Of a stretch of DNA of 64,000 nt, positions 31,014-40,132 are shown one piece after another. The notes under the pieces are model-generated. The model saw nothing but the letters and a program-made list of their open reading frames with translations, did no database searches and was not told the DNA's origin. Both the position numbers and the translations under genes were made by a program. Numbering within the stretch: the stretch's first letter is position 1; every line of letters begins with the position of its first letter. Origin of the DNA: Clostridia bacterium UC5.1-2E3 (GTDB taxonomy: Bacteria > Bacillota > Clostridia > Lachnospirales > Lachnospiraceae); assembly GCA_001304875.1 (NCBI GenBank), contig BBZO01000001.1, forward strand, positions 62,001 to 126,000. The letters run 5' to 3'.

Positions 31014-31211
31014 ATGACAGACCAGAAAAAAAGTGGCTGCGGAAGGCCGGCAGGCCGGAGAAAGACAGCGAAAATAGAGATATCCATCGAGCCGGAGGTA
31101 AAGGACGAATTTATGCTGCTGCTGCGCGGCGAAGGGAAAACGGCCTCTGTGGAGATCGGATTATGGATCCGGGATTATATAAGGAATCACAGGCCGGAGG
31201 AGGAAAAGTAG
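31014..31211 (+). CDS. Small ribbon-helix-helix-like protein, possible island regulator
   Basis: Protein of 65 residues. A basic N-terminus (SGCGRPAGRRKTAK) is followed by IEISIEPEVKDEFMLLLRGEG and SVEIGLWIRDYIRN, a pattern of one strand and two helices as in Arc/CopG-type DNA-binding proteins. It would bind DNA as a dimer. ATG 31014 has GGAGG eight bases upstream, whereas ATG 30999 lacks a site. The stop abuts the methyltransferase start, so translation is coupled. A role as control protein for the restriction genes is inferred from position. Confidence 0.6.
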   Translation: MTDQKKSGCGRPAGRRKTAKIEISIEPEVKDEFMLLLRGEGKTASVEIGLWIRDYIRNHRPEEEK

Positions 31212-32157
31212 ATGAAAGCAGTTTCGTTCTTCAGCGGGCTTGGGGGGCTTGACAAGGGATTTTTAGACACAGGGTATGATATTATATGGGCAAATGATTT
31301 TGATAAATTTGCCGTGCAGACATATAAGACAAATTTTGGCGAGCATATTGTGCTGGGGGACATAAATGAAATTCCCCTGGAAGAAATTCCGGACTGCGAT
31401 GTGCTGCTTGGGGGCTTCCCGTGCCAGCCATTCAGCATGATGGGACAGCAAAAAGGGTTTGAAGATACCAGGGGAACATTATTTTTCAGAATCGCGGAAA
31501 TCGTGGATGATAAAATAAAACGGGGAAAAAAACCGAAAGCGATTATACTGGAGAATGTCAGATCTCTTAAAACGCATGATCAAGGCAGGACATATAAAGA
31601 AATCCACCGGATTTTGCAGGATGTGCTTGGCTACAAAGTGTTTTGCGACATACTAAATTCTGCCGATTACGGGGTACCGCAGACCAGAAACAGAACCTAT
31701 ATCATATGCTTTGACAACCAGAATGCAGAATACAGATTCCGGAAAAACAGGAGCTGGACCTGACGCTGCAGGATCTGCTGGAGCCGGAAGTGGATGATAA
31801 ATATTTCTTATCCGACAGAATCCTGCCCACAATCTTATCGAATGGAACCGGCGGATATAAGGCAAAGTCGGAGATTGATTTAAAGGTGGCGAGACCGCTG
31901 TGTGCCACCATGGCAAAGATGCACAGGGCCTGCCAGGACAATTATGTGACACAGAAGGGAGAGTCAGAAGGCTTACACCGAGAGAATGTGCGAGACTGCA
32001 GGGATTTGAGGATTCATTTGTGATCCCGGTATCGGACTGCCAGGCATACAAACAATTTGGAAATGCAGTGACGGTCAATGTATCAAAGGCGATTGCCCAG
32101 TCTGTAAAGGATACATTAAAAGAACTCGGAGAGTGGGTAGATGACAATGGAGTATAA
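31212..32157 (+). CDS. DNA (cytosine-5) methyltransferase 1, LlaJI type (two frame breaks)
   Basis: Methyltransferase of 315 residues after repair. Motif I is [14 protein letters not shown] is [14 protein letters not shown] with the catalytic Cys, VI is [12 protein letters not shown] is [14 protein letters not shown] is [14 protein letters not shown] and X is KQFGNAVTV. Bases are missing near 31747 (A run) and 31962. It methylates cytosine in one strand of the recognition site, which for the LlaJI family is the asymmetric GACGC, so two enzymes are needed. The next gene overlaps its end. Confidence 0.87.
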
Positions 32158-33583
32158 AAACGACAAAAGTGAATTTATAGCATTTATAAATGCCGGACTG
32201 GAGGACGAAGGACAGGGCTCCATCGAGAGCTGCCTTGCGCGCGTCACAAAAACGGTCGGCGAAGAGTTCCTCGATGCAAGGGCAGCATTATACAGAGCGG
32301 ATGCCGGAAAAGACCCTGCGCTTAAGAATGCCTTCCAGAGATTAGCCTCTGTCTGCAATGAGAGAGAACAGAGATGCCCGGAATGTCCCGTGTGCAAATA
32401 CTGCAATACATATATTGAACAGGCGAGAAAGCGCGTGAGGGATGATTCACTGAAGATGATCGATCTGTTCTGCGGAGCGGGCGGATTGTCCCTGGGATTC
32501 ACGCAGGAGGGCTTTGTGACCAGTCTGGCAAATGACATCCAGGACTGCTGTGTGGACACCTATGCCCACAATCATCCAGAGACGCCGAGAGATCATATCG
32601 TACTGGGCGATATTAAAGATGTGGTCGGCAATCTGGATGAACTGCTGAACGGCCGGGAGGCTGACATTGTGGTGGGAGGCCCCCCGTGCCAGGGCTTCAG
32701 TATGGCGAACCGGCAGCGGCTGATCGACGACCCGAGAAATGAGCTGTATAAAAACTATGTTGAAGTGGTGGAAAAGGTCCGCCCCGAATTTTTTGTCATG
32801 GAAAACGTGAAGGGCATGCTGTCGGTGGCAGAGCAGGTGAAGGAAGACTTTCACGCCATTGGTTATTCGGTGGAATACCATGTTCTCAACGCAAAAGATT
32901 TCGGCGTGCCCCAGAACCGGGAACGGCTGATCTATATTGGCAACTGTATTGGTGTCGATAACGGACAGATTTTCAGGGAAATATTCGAGCTGGGTGAGAG
33001 TATCCCGGAGTATCATCTGAAAGATGCGCTGTACGGGCTCAGGCCCCTGGCGGCCTCCAGAGTGAAAAATGCGACGGAGGAAGGCTCGGAAGAAAGTGGG
33101 CACAAGATCGAAAAGAATGGGATTGCGGACACTAACGACTACGTTTCGTATATTAACCAGGGCAGAGCCATGCCGGTGGTATTGAATCATAAGGCGAGAT
33201 ATAATAATGACCGGGATATAGAAATCTTTGGCCGCATGGAGCAGGGGGACCGTTCGGACGATCCTAAAATTGCGGATATCATGCCATATGCCAGAAGAAA
33301 TGGGATTTTTAAGGACAAGTATTTCAAACTGGAAAATGACAAAGTGTGCAAAACGATAACAGCACACATGAAGTTTGATTGTAATATGTATATCCATCCC
33401 ACACAGGCCAGAGGGCTGACTCCGAGGGAGGCAGCCAGGGTGCAGTCATATCCGGATGACTATTTCTTCAGGGGTGCATATACAAAGACATACATGCAGA
33501 TCGGAAACTCCGTTCCTCCGCTTTTGGGAAGAGCGGTCGCACAGGTGATAAAACGTTACATGAAAGGTGGCGATGTCAGATGA
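32141..33583 (+). CDS. DNA (cytosine-5) methyltransferase 2 with N-terminal cysteine cluster
   Basis: Intact methyltransferase of 480 residues. Residues about 1-100 are an extra domain ending in [10 protein letters not shown], four cysteines each two residues apart, which looks like a zinc knuckle or Fe-S site. The catalytic part follows: [15 protein letters not shown] (I), [15 protein letters not shown] (IV), FVMENVKGM (VI), [13 protein letters not shown] (VIII), [18 protein letters not shown] (IX) and [11 protein letters not shown] (X). The long target-recognition region lies between VIII and IX. It would modify the other strand of the same site. Its end overlaps the next start. Confidence 0.88.
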   Translation: MTMEYKNDKSEFIAFINAGLEDEGQGSIESCLARVTKTVGEEFLDARAALYRADAGKDPALKNAFQRLASVCNEREQRCPECPVCKYCNTYIEQARKRVRDDSLKMIDLFCGAGGLSLGFTQEGFVTSLANDIQDCCVDTYAHNHPETPRDHIVLGDIKDVVGNLDELLNGREADIVVGGPPCQGFSMANRQRLIDDPRNELYKNYVEVVEKVRPEFFVMENVKGMLSVAEQVKEDFHAIGYSVEYHVLNAKDFGVPQNRERLIYIGNCIGVDNGQIFREIFELGESIPEYHLKDALYGLRPLAASRVKNATEEGSEESGHKIEKNGIADTNDYVSYINQGRAMPVVLNHKARYNNDRDIEIFGRMEQGDRSDDPKIADIMPYARRNGIFKDKYFKLENDKVCKTITAHMKFDCNMYIHPTQARGLTPREAARVQSYPDDYFFRGAYTKTYMQIGNSVPPLLGRAVAQVIKRYMKGGDVR

Positions 33584-35174
33584 ATTTTAGAGAAGCTCTG
33601 GAAATAATCCGGACGATTCTTCCGGGATGCGCCCAGGGAGAATATGATGGAATCATCGTAAAACGGCTGGAGGCATCCAATACACTGGATGAGGGAAGGA
33701 CGACCAACCAGACCCACATAGCCATATCGGGGGAGCAGATGAACATGTTTCCGTATCTCATGGCGGACGGCTATTTTGCGTGTGATTATGAGAGCAGGGA
33801 CGAGCAGCTGAAGAAATATTTCATTACACAGATTCCGCTTTATATTTACAGGACGAACCTTCTGTATCTGTCGGCGGATGAGGAGACGGGAATAGCCTTT
33901 GATGAAAAGGGAAGCCGCTGCGTCCGGGCCAGCATCATGAGGAGCCGCCGGAAAGAGCAGGCCGACCAGGTCCAGCTGTCTCTGACGAAGATCGATGACC
34001 AGGAATTTATCACATTCAGGAAACTGCTTCATACAGGGGATTATCTCGTGCTGCTGAAGCATAGAGAGAAGCTGTATTACGATTGCCTCGGCGTCAAGGC
34101 GGCGGATGAGACAAAAGGAGAATATCATCTCTCTTCGCTCAATAATAAATTTTATAAGCTGCCGACAAACACAACCGTTGATATAAGGCAGCTGATTGAA
34201 ATTCCTCTGGTGCCCGAAGAGACAGCGGAAGACGCTGCTGTGCGGAAAACCGGAGCTGAGAACATCCTGCTGTACGGTGTGCCGGGAGCCGGCAAAAGCC
34301 ATGAGATTAAAACAAAGTATTGTTCCGATGAAACATACATGGAGCGTGTCGTATTTTATCCGGAATACATGTATTCAGATTTTGTGGGACAGATTCTCCC
34401 GAGAGTGGAAAAAGATGAGTCCGGCAACGACAGGCTGAAATATGTATTTACTCCGGGGCCTTTTACCAGACTGTTAAAAAAGGCAGAGCAGGATCCGGGA
34501 AATTACTATTACCTTGTCATCGAGGAGTTAAACCGCGGCAATGCACCGGCCATATTCGGTGAAATATTCCAGCTGCTGGACCGCAAAGACGAGGAAGGAT
34601 TTCCTGCCAGGGAGGTGGGGGAGAGCGAGTATGGCATCTCGAACTATGATGTTGCGAAAGAAGTCTACGGTGACGAAAACCATCTGGTGAGGATCCCGTC
34701 AAATATGTACGTCCTGGCAACCATGAACACAGCGGATCAGAATGTATTTACCCTGGACACCGCGTTCCAGAGACGGTGGACGATGCGGCAGATCGAGAAC
34801 AACTTTGAGAAATCCTCCACGCGAAAGACATTATTCCCGGAACGAAGATAAGCTGGGGAGCGTTTGCCACAGTCATTAATGATATGGTGATTGACATTAA
34901 CGTTGACATGGTCAGCTCTGAGGATAAGCGCCTTGGGGCGTACTTTGTGAAGAAAAAAGAACTGGAAGCCGGCAGGTTTCCGGAAAAGGTTCTCAAATAT
35001 TTGTGGGATGATGCGTTTAAAATGGACAAGACCGCGATATTTAATGAGAGCTGCAGGTCCCTGGAAGACGTTATTGCTGTTTATGAGACGGCGGCAACAG
35101 ATAAGCTGGCGGCAGTATTGAAATTCAGCGTATATGAAAAAATGCTTTCAGAAACACAGGCGGTGATTTTTTGA
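33580..35174 (+). CDS. McrB-like GTPase, restriction subunit R1 of LlaJI type (one frame break)
   Basis: AAA+ protein of 531 residues after repair. The N-terminal ~200 residues are probably the DNA-binding part. Walker A is GVPGAGKSHEIK near residue 233, Walker B is YYLVIEELNRGNAPAIFGE, and the sensor segment VLATMNTADQNVFTLDTAFQRRW is the McrB hallmark (NTAD...D.A..RR). Near 34816 CCC is read as CC; repair gives SHAKDIIPGTKISWGAF and continues to the stop. It would translocate DNA with GTP for the nuclease encoded next. The stop overlaps that gene's TTG start. Confidence 0.87.
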
Positions 35175-36399
35175 GGGAATCTGATCTTAGAAGCAAATGC
35201 AGGGTAAATTCAAATTATGAGATGGATACTTTTGTTGGCTTAAGATGCAGGGATGGGGATATCAGCATCAATTTTCCGATGGGTTATCACATATCGGAGG
35301 ACAGTGAAGGGCTGCGGGGGATATTCTGCTGCTGTTTGCAGTTCTCGCTGCAAATACGGATAAGAAGGAGTCAGACCTGCCCGGACAGGGGATCCGCTTT
35401 GATGAAGTGGAATTTCCGCTGCAGTCCTATATTTATCTGATAAAGGACTTTCTGGGGAGCGGCTATTACAGAGAGCAGGAGGTTTCATACAGGACAGCGA
35501 AGTCGGGGAAGATAAACTGGAACAGGACGATAAAAACCCAACGGCCATACGTCCAGGGAACGGACGTGTTTTACCTGGATTTTGTCACCAGAAAAAACAG
35601 TTTAAAGGACAGTGAGTGGATTACATTAATACATGAATACTGCGTATATGAAAGCTTTGAACGGATGGGATGGCTTTTTACAGGAATGATGCCGAAGAAA
35701 CCCAGGATTGCAAAGCGGGAAAGTGTTTTCAGGTCTGTCCTTAAGAAGAAGATCGCAGATACATATAATGATAAAACAGACTGCTGTTCCGACACATGCT
35801 GGCGATTGTAGAGTTTGAGGGCGACAGGGATTCTGAAAAAATTACCGCTATGGGACGTATCGGTTTGAATACGTCTGGGAAAAATGATTGATAAGGCGTT
35901 CGGCATCGGGCATAAAGCGGAGTATTTTCCCAGGACCGCCTGGCATATAAATGGATGCAGGCATGTCAATGCCTCCCTGGAGCCAGATACGATCATGTTA
36001 TATGGAGGAAACGTATATATTCTCGATGCGAAGTATTATAAATATGGAATAACCGGGAACCCGAGGGACCTGCCGGAATCCGCATCGATTAATAAACAGA
36101 TCACATATGGAGAATATGTGGCCTATGAAGAAAGGTTTAGGAAAAGGCACGGAAACCATATGAAGGTGTATAATGCGTTCCTTATGCCGTTTGATTCTCT
36201 GAAAAGCGGATGTCCCGATCATCCGGAAATGATGAAAATAGGTGAGGCTGTCAGCAGCTGGAAGGATAATTCTGAGGCCTATCAAAACGTCCAGGGGATT
36301 CTTATGGATGTCAGGACCCTGATGAGCACAGGCGTCCGGCAGGAAATGAAGGAGATAAAAAAACTGGCGGAACTGATTGAAAGCGGATGGCCGGGGTGA
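35171..36399 (+). CDS. LlaJI-family restriction endonuclease, subunit R2 (four frame breaks)
   Basis: Protein of 410 residues after repair of one-base losses near 35318, 35777, 35841 and 35884. The N-terminal part (FPMGYHISEDSEGLR, LLLFAVLAANTDKKESDLPGQGI) resembles the LlaJI family. The nuclease site near the C-terminus reads EPDTIMLYGGNVYILDAKYYKYG, a clear PD-(D/E)xK arrangement with Asp, then DAK. It cuts unmethylated DNA together with the McrB-like subunit. The start is TTG overlapping the previous stop. The four breaks lie in or beside A and G runs and so do not prove inactivation. Confidence 0.78.
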
Positions 36400-36403
36400 T
36401 TTT

Positions 36404-36850
36404 GTGGCAGATGTATTGACGAGGGAACAGAGACATAAAAACATGAAAAATATCCGTGGAAAGGACACGAAGATAGAAGTCATACTGAGAAAAGCGCTAT
36501 GGAATAAAGGGATCCGGTATCGCAAAAATTACAAAAAGCTTCCGGGCAGCCCGGATATTGCGCTCACAAAATATAAGATCGCTATTTTCTGTGACGGGGA
36601 ATTTTTTCATGGCAAGGACTGGGAGGTGCTGAAGCCCAGACTGGAAAAAAGCAATAACAGTGAGTTCTGGATCAGTAAGATATCACGCAACAGAGAGAGG
36701 GACGACGAAATAAATAAGAGGCTGCTGTTTGAAGGCTGGACGGTTATCCGTTTCTGGGGCGATGATATAAAAAGGCATACGGACGAGTGTGTGAGAGTGA
36801 TAGAAGAAGCGATTTTTGATGCAGTGATCTGTGATAGTGAATATTTGTAG
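36404..36850 (+). CDS. vsr: Very short patch repair endonuclease
   Basis: Vsr-type nuclease of 148 residues from GTG 36404. The start of the homology is VLTREQRHKNMKNIRGKDTKIE. The active-site region is KLPGSPDIALTKYKIAIF, with the conserved Asp of SPD, then DGEFFHG in place of the usual HGCFWH, and EFWISKISRNRERDDEINKRL. It nicks T:G mismatches left when 5-methylcytosine deaminates, which fits its place behind two m5C methyltransferases. An ATG at 36377 would overlap the endonuclease gene and add nine residues. Confidence 0.87.
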   Translation: MADVLTREQRHKNMKNIRGKDTKIEVILRKALWNKGIRYRKNYKKLPGSPDIALTKYKIAIFCDGEFFHGKDWEVLKPRLEKSNNSEFWISKISRNRERDDEINKRLLFEGWTVIRFWGDDIKRHTDECVRVIEEAIFDAVICDSEYL

Positions 36851-36864
36851 CCTGTAAATCGACG

Positions 36865-36894
36865 GGGGATGTCATCGATGACATCCCCTGTTTT
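36865..36894. terminator. Perfect palindromic terminator
   Basis: GGGGATGTCATC and GATGACATCCCC form a continuous 12-bp stem, followed by TGTTTT on the plus strand. It separates the restriction island from the convergent symporter gene. Confidence 0.75.
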
Positions 36895-36914
36895 AAAGTG
36901 GTTTCCTATTTCCC

Positions 36915-38270
36915 TTACAGCTTCCCGCTCTCCTTAGAAAGCGCAATCACAACGCCGATGGACGGCAGCAGTCCCAGCAGGTTGGGAAGAACCATAAGGC
37001 CGTTGAACATATCCGACATATTCCACACCAGATCCACCTTGAGCGTGGAGCCGATCATGATGAAGATGATGGCGAGGACGGAGTAAATCTTCACCGCGCC
37101 CTTTCCAAACAGCGCCTTCACGTTCACCTCGCCGAAGAAATACCAGCCGATGATGGTCGTGAACGCGAAGAAGAACATGCAGATGGCGATGAACACGTTT
37201 CCGAAGGATCCGAAGGTGGAGTTGAACGCGGTCTGCGCCAGCGCGGAGCCGGTGAGGCCGGACTCCAGGGATCCGGTGGAAAGGATGACCAGGGCAGTCA
37301 TGGTGAGGATGATGAAGGTGTCGATGAACACACCCATCATGGCCAGCACGCCCTGATCCGTCGGGTGGGCGACGTTTGCCAGCGCGTGGGCGTGGGGCGT
37401 GGAACCCATACCGGCCTCATTGGAGAACAGGCCGCGGGCAACGCCGAAGCGCATGGCCTTCTGTACGGTGATGCCGGCCGCGCCGCCGACCACGGACTGG
37501 GGTGCGAAGGCCATCACGAAAATCTGTCTGAATGCGGTCACTACGCCCGGCAGGTTCATGACCAGGATGAACAGGCAGCCCACGGTGTAGAGCAGGGCCA
37601 TGATCGGCACGATCTTCTCCGTCACCCATGCGATGCGGCGCACGCCGCCGATGAAAATGAGAGCCGCGATGAGGGCCACCACGATGCCCACGCACCAGGT
37701 TTTCACGCCGAAGGCGTTGGCGAAAGAATCGCCGATGGAGTTGGACTGCACCATGTTGCCCATGAAGCCCAGGGCCAGGATGATTGCCACAGAGAAGAAG
37801 CCGGCCACAAATTTACCGAAGGCTCCCTTGTAAACCGCCTTTATGTAGTAGATCGGTCCGCCCACGACCTCGCCGTCCTTCACCACGCGGGTCTTCTGGG
37901 CCATGGTAGCCTCGCCGTAGATGGTGGCCATTCCGAAGAAAGCGCTGACCCACATCCAGAAGATGGCGCCCGGGCCGCCGGAGGCGATGGCTGTCGCCGC
38001 GCCCGCGATGTTTCCGGTTCCCACCTGGGCCGCGATGGCAGTGGTGAGCGCCTGGAAGGAGCTTAAACCGCGCTCATGGCTTCCGCCGTTTAAGGAAAAG
38101 CCGCCGAACAGCGTCTTAAGTCCCGTCTTGAAATGCCGCACCTGCACGAAACGCAGACGCAGGGTGAAGAACACTCCGGTAAACACCAGAAGGAACAAGA
38201 GCAGGTAATCCCACAGGATCTTGTTCATCACGGCCACAAACTGGGCCAGACCGTTCATAAATACTTCCAT
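36915..38270 (-). CDS. Alanine/glycine:cation symporter (AGCS family)
   Basis: Integral membrane protein of 451 residues with an intact frame and about 11 helices. The family signature is visible in SSFQALTTAIAAQVGTGNIAG and RGLFSNEAGMGSTPHAHALA. It takes up glycine or alanine with Na+ or H+. A tandem glycine riboswitch stands directly upstream in the same orientation, so glycine is the likely substrate and signal. The ATG follows AAGGAGAG. Confidence 0.9.
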   Translation of the reverse strand: MEVFMNGLAQFVAVMNKILWDYLLLFLLVFTGVFFTLRLRFVQVRHFKTGLKTLFGGFSLNGGSHERGLSSFQALTTAIAAQVGTGNIAGAATAIASGGPGAIFWMWVSAFFGMATIYGEATMAQKTRVVKDGEVVGGPIYYIKAVYKGAFGKFVAGFFSVAIILALGFMGNMVQSNSIGDSFANAFGVKTWCVGIVVALIAALIFIGGVRRIAWVTEKIVPIMALLYTVGCLFILVMNLPGVVTAFRQIFVMAFAPQSVVGGAAGITVQKAMRFGVARGLFSNEAGMGSTPHAHALANVAHPTDQGVLAMMGVFIDTFIILTMTALVILSTGSLESGLTGSALAQTAFNSTFGSFGNVFIAICMFFFAFTTIIGWYFFGEVNVKALFGKGAVKIYSVLAIIFIMIGSTLKVDLVWNMSDMFNGLMVLPNLLGLLPSIGVVIALSKESGKL

Positions 38271-38370
38271 AGTTACATTCTCTCCTTACGTAAATAAAAT
38301 CTGGCAAAAAATATGGAGTCAAATATAAATATTTAACTCCAAGAATGCACACGAAAAAGACATTTTCGTA

Positions 38371-38568
38371 CTCTGTCCTTTTGCCTGAGAGATTCGCAGG
38401 GACGGCGTCTGATCGCCGGCTGCTTACACCTTCGGCACCCACTCATACGTGAGATTCTCCAGAGAGTCATCCAGTTACAGTCCTACCGCAGACGGTGATC
38501 CGCGGCACCTGAGACTATTAATCCTTCGGTAAGCCTTGACACTACTTTCCTGCAACCTTCGCTTGACA
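38371..38568 (-). ncRNA. Tandem glycine riboswitch
   Basis: Read on the minus strand, the 3' aptamer ends with CTCTCAGGCAAAAGGACAGAG, a hallmark of the gcvT element, and holds GGTGCCGAAGG. An upstream second aptamer shows TTACCGAAGG, GTCTCAGGTGCCG and GGTAGGACTGTAACTGGA. The two aptamers are joined by a short linker, as in cooperative glycine switches. In front of an AGCS transporter such elements may switch expression either on or off with glycine. No clear terminator stem was located between the aptamer and the start codon. Confidence 0.9.
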
Positions 38569-38592
38569 CCATATTTTATTGTCGTGATTGTG

Positions 38593-38621
38593 ATTATAGC
38601 GCAGTTCCCGGTATTTGTAAA
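38593..38621 (-). promoter_or_regulatory. Promoter of the riboswitch and symporter transcript
   Basis: On the minus strand TTTACA (38621-38616) and TATAAT (38598-38593) are 17 bases apart, just upstream of the aptamers. Confidence 0.75.
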
Positions 38622-38639
38622 GACTTTTGAAGTCACAGT

Positions 38640-38667
38640 TTGAAAATGGCGAAATTTGTGGTATGAT
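38640..38667 (+). promoter_or_regulatory. Promoter of the NhaC-type gene
   Basis: TTGAAA (38640-38645) and TATGAT (38662-38667), 16 bases apart, with TGG before the -10. It lies back to back with the symporter promoter. Confidence 0.55.
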
Positions 38668-38705
38668 GGAGAACAAGAATCTTTTTAAGGAGGATATAGG
38701 CAGGT

Positions 38706-39989
38706 ATGAACCAAAATGAAACGACGAAGGCGAACGGGTGGGCGCTGATTCCCATATTCGTTTTCCTCATTATTTTTCTGGGCTCCGGCTTTGTGACCGG
38801 AGACTTCTATAGCATGCCGGCCATCGTGGCGTTCCTGATTGCGCTGACCGTGGCCTTTGTGCAGAACCGCGGTCTCTCGTTCAACGAGAAGTTTAAGATC
38901 GTCTCCCGGGGCGTGGGGGATGAGAACATCATCACCATGTGCTTAATCTACCTGGCGGCCGGCGCATTTTCCGGCGCAGTGCAGGCAGCAGGCGGTGTGG
39001 AGAGCACCGTAAACCTCGGACTTTCCGTGCTCCCGTCCGGCGTGGCGGTGGCAGGCATCTTCATCATCGGATGCTTTATCTCCGTGTCCATGGGTACCTC
39101 CATGGGAACCATTGCGGCCCTGGCGCCCATCGCCGTGGGCATCAGCGAGAAGGCGGGATTTCCCCTTCCCATGTGCATCGGCTCCGTGGTCTGCGGCGCC
39201 ATGTTCGGAGACAATCTGTCCATGATTTCCGACACCACCATCGCGGCGGTGAAGACCCAGGGCTGTGAGATGAGGGACAAGTTTAAACAGAACTTCCTCA
39301 TTGTGCTTCCGGCCGCCATTATCACCACGGTGATTTTCCTGGTGCTGGCCCGCAGCCATTCCTTCAGCCTGGAGGGAGCCTATGATTTCAATATTTACCG
39401 TGTCATCCCGTATCTGGTGGTGCTGATCGGCGCGCTTCTGGGCGTGAACGTGTTCGTGGTGCTGATCACGGGAACCGTGCTCTCCCTCATTGTGGGCGTA
39501 GTCACGGGCGCCATGGAGCCGTCCCAGATGTTCACGGCCATCGGAACCGGTGTCACCGGCATGTACGACATCACGGTGATCACGATGATCGTGGCCTGCA
39601 TCGTCTCGCTGGTGAGGGAGTACGGAGGAATCCATTTTATTCTGAGCTTTATAAAGAAGCGGATCAACAGCGCCAAGGGCGGCGAGCTGGGCATCGCGGT
39701 GCTGTCCATGCTGGTGGACTGCTGTACGGCCAACAACACCGTGGCCATCGTGATGGTGGGTCCCATCGCCAAGGAGATCAGCGACGATTTCGGCATCCAG
39801 CCCAAGCGCTCCGCGTCCCTGCTTGACATGTTTACTTCCACCTGCCAGGGACTGATTCCCTGGGGCGCGCAGCTTCTGTCGGCAGCCAGCCTGACGGCCC
39901 TGACGCCCTACGAGATCATCCCCTTCTGCTTCTACCCGATTCTCATGGGGGTCAGCGGACTGGTGTTCATATTCTTGAGAAAGAGATAA
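38706..39989 (+). CDS. NhaC-family Na+/H+ antiporter-like protein
   Basis: Integral membrane protein of 427 residues with about 11 helices. The segments LIYLAAGAFSGAVQAAGGVEST, SMGTSMGTIAALAPIAVGI, CGAMFGDNLSMISDTTIAA and MFTSTCQGLIPWGAQLL are typical of the NhaC/YuiF group. It could exchange Na+ for H+ or transport an organic anion or amino acid; the family contains both. ATG 38706 follows AAGGAGG. It is transcribed away from the glycine symporter. Confidence 0.85.
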   Translation: MNQNETTKANGWALIPIFVFLIIFLGSGFVTGDFYSMPAIVAFLIALTVAFVQNRGLSFNEKFKIVSRGVGDENIITMCLIYLAAGAFSGAVQAAGGVESTVNLGLSVLPSGVAVAGIFIIGCFISVSMGTSMGTIAALAPIAVGISEKAGFPLPMCIGSVVCGAMFGDNLSMISDTTIAAVKTQGCEMRDKFKQNFLIVLPAAIITTVIFLVLARSHSFSLEGAYDFNIYRVIPYLVVLIGALLGVNVFVVLITGTVLSLIVGVVTGAMEPSQMFTAIGTGVTGMYDITVITMIVACIVSLVREYGGIHFILSFIKKRINSAKGGELGIAVLSMLVDCCTANNTVAIVMVGPIAKEISDDFGIQPKRSASLLDMFTSTCQGLIPWGAQLLSAASLTALTPYEIIPFCFYPILMGVSGLVFIFLRKR

Positions 39990-39995
39990 AGATTG

Positions 39996-40048
39996 TAAGG
40001 GAATTGTAAAAAACTGCTAAGGGAATTTTAATCCGCATATGATATAGT
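39996..40048 (+). promoter_or_regulatory. Two 14-bp direct repeats before a -10 box
   Basis: TAAGGGAATTGTAA (39996-40009) and TAAGGGAATTTTAA (40018-40031) are 22 bases apart, two turns of the helix. TATAGT (40043-40048) follows at -10 spacing, so the second repeat covers the -35 region. This is a layout expected for an OmpR/PhoB-type activator. Confidence 0.5.
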
Positions 40049-40050
40049 AA

Positions 40051-40088
40051 GTAGCGTCAGTATTTTGAGTGCTGGCGCTGCGTTTTTT
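40051..40088 (+). terminator. Rho-independent terminator or attenuator
   Basis: GTAGCGTCAG pairs over ten positions with CTGGCGCTGC (two G-U pairs) around an 11-base loop, then GTTTTTT. It could end the NhaC transcript or attenuate one started at the -10 just upstream. Confidence 0.6.
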
Positions 40089-40132
40089 ATGAGCATAAAT
40101 AAAATGTGAAACGGATTGTGAGGAGGGCTTCA

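Noticed and set aside
35171-36399. A dead restriction endonuclease subunit, suggesting an orphan methylation system
   Set aside because: Four breaks occur, but all fit the general deletion pattern and the PD...DAK nuclease site is preserved, so decay cannot be claimed from this sequence.
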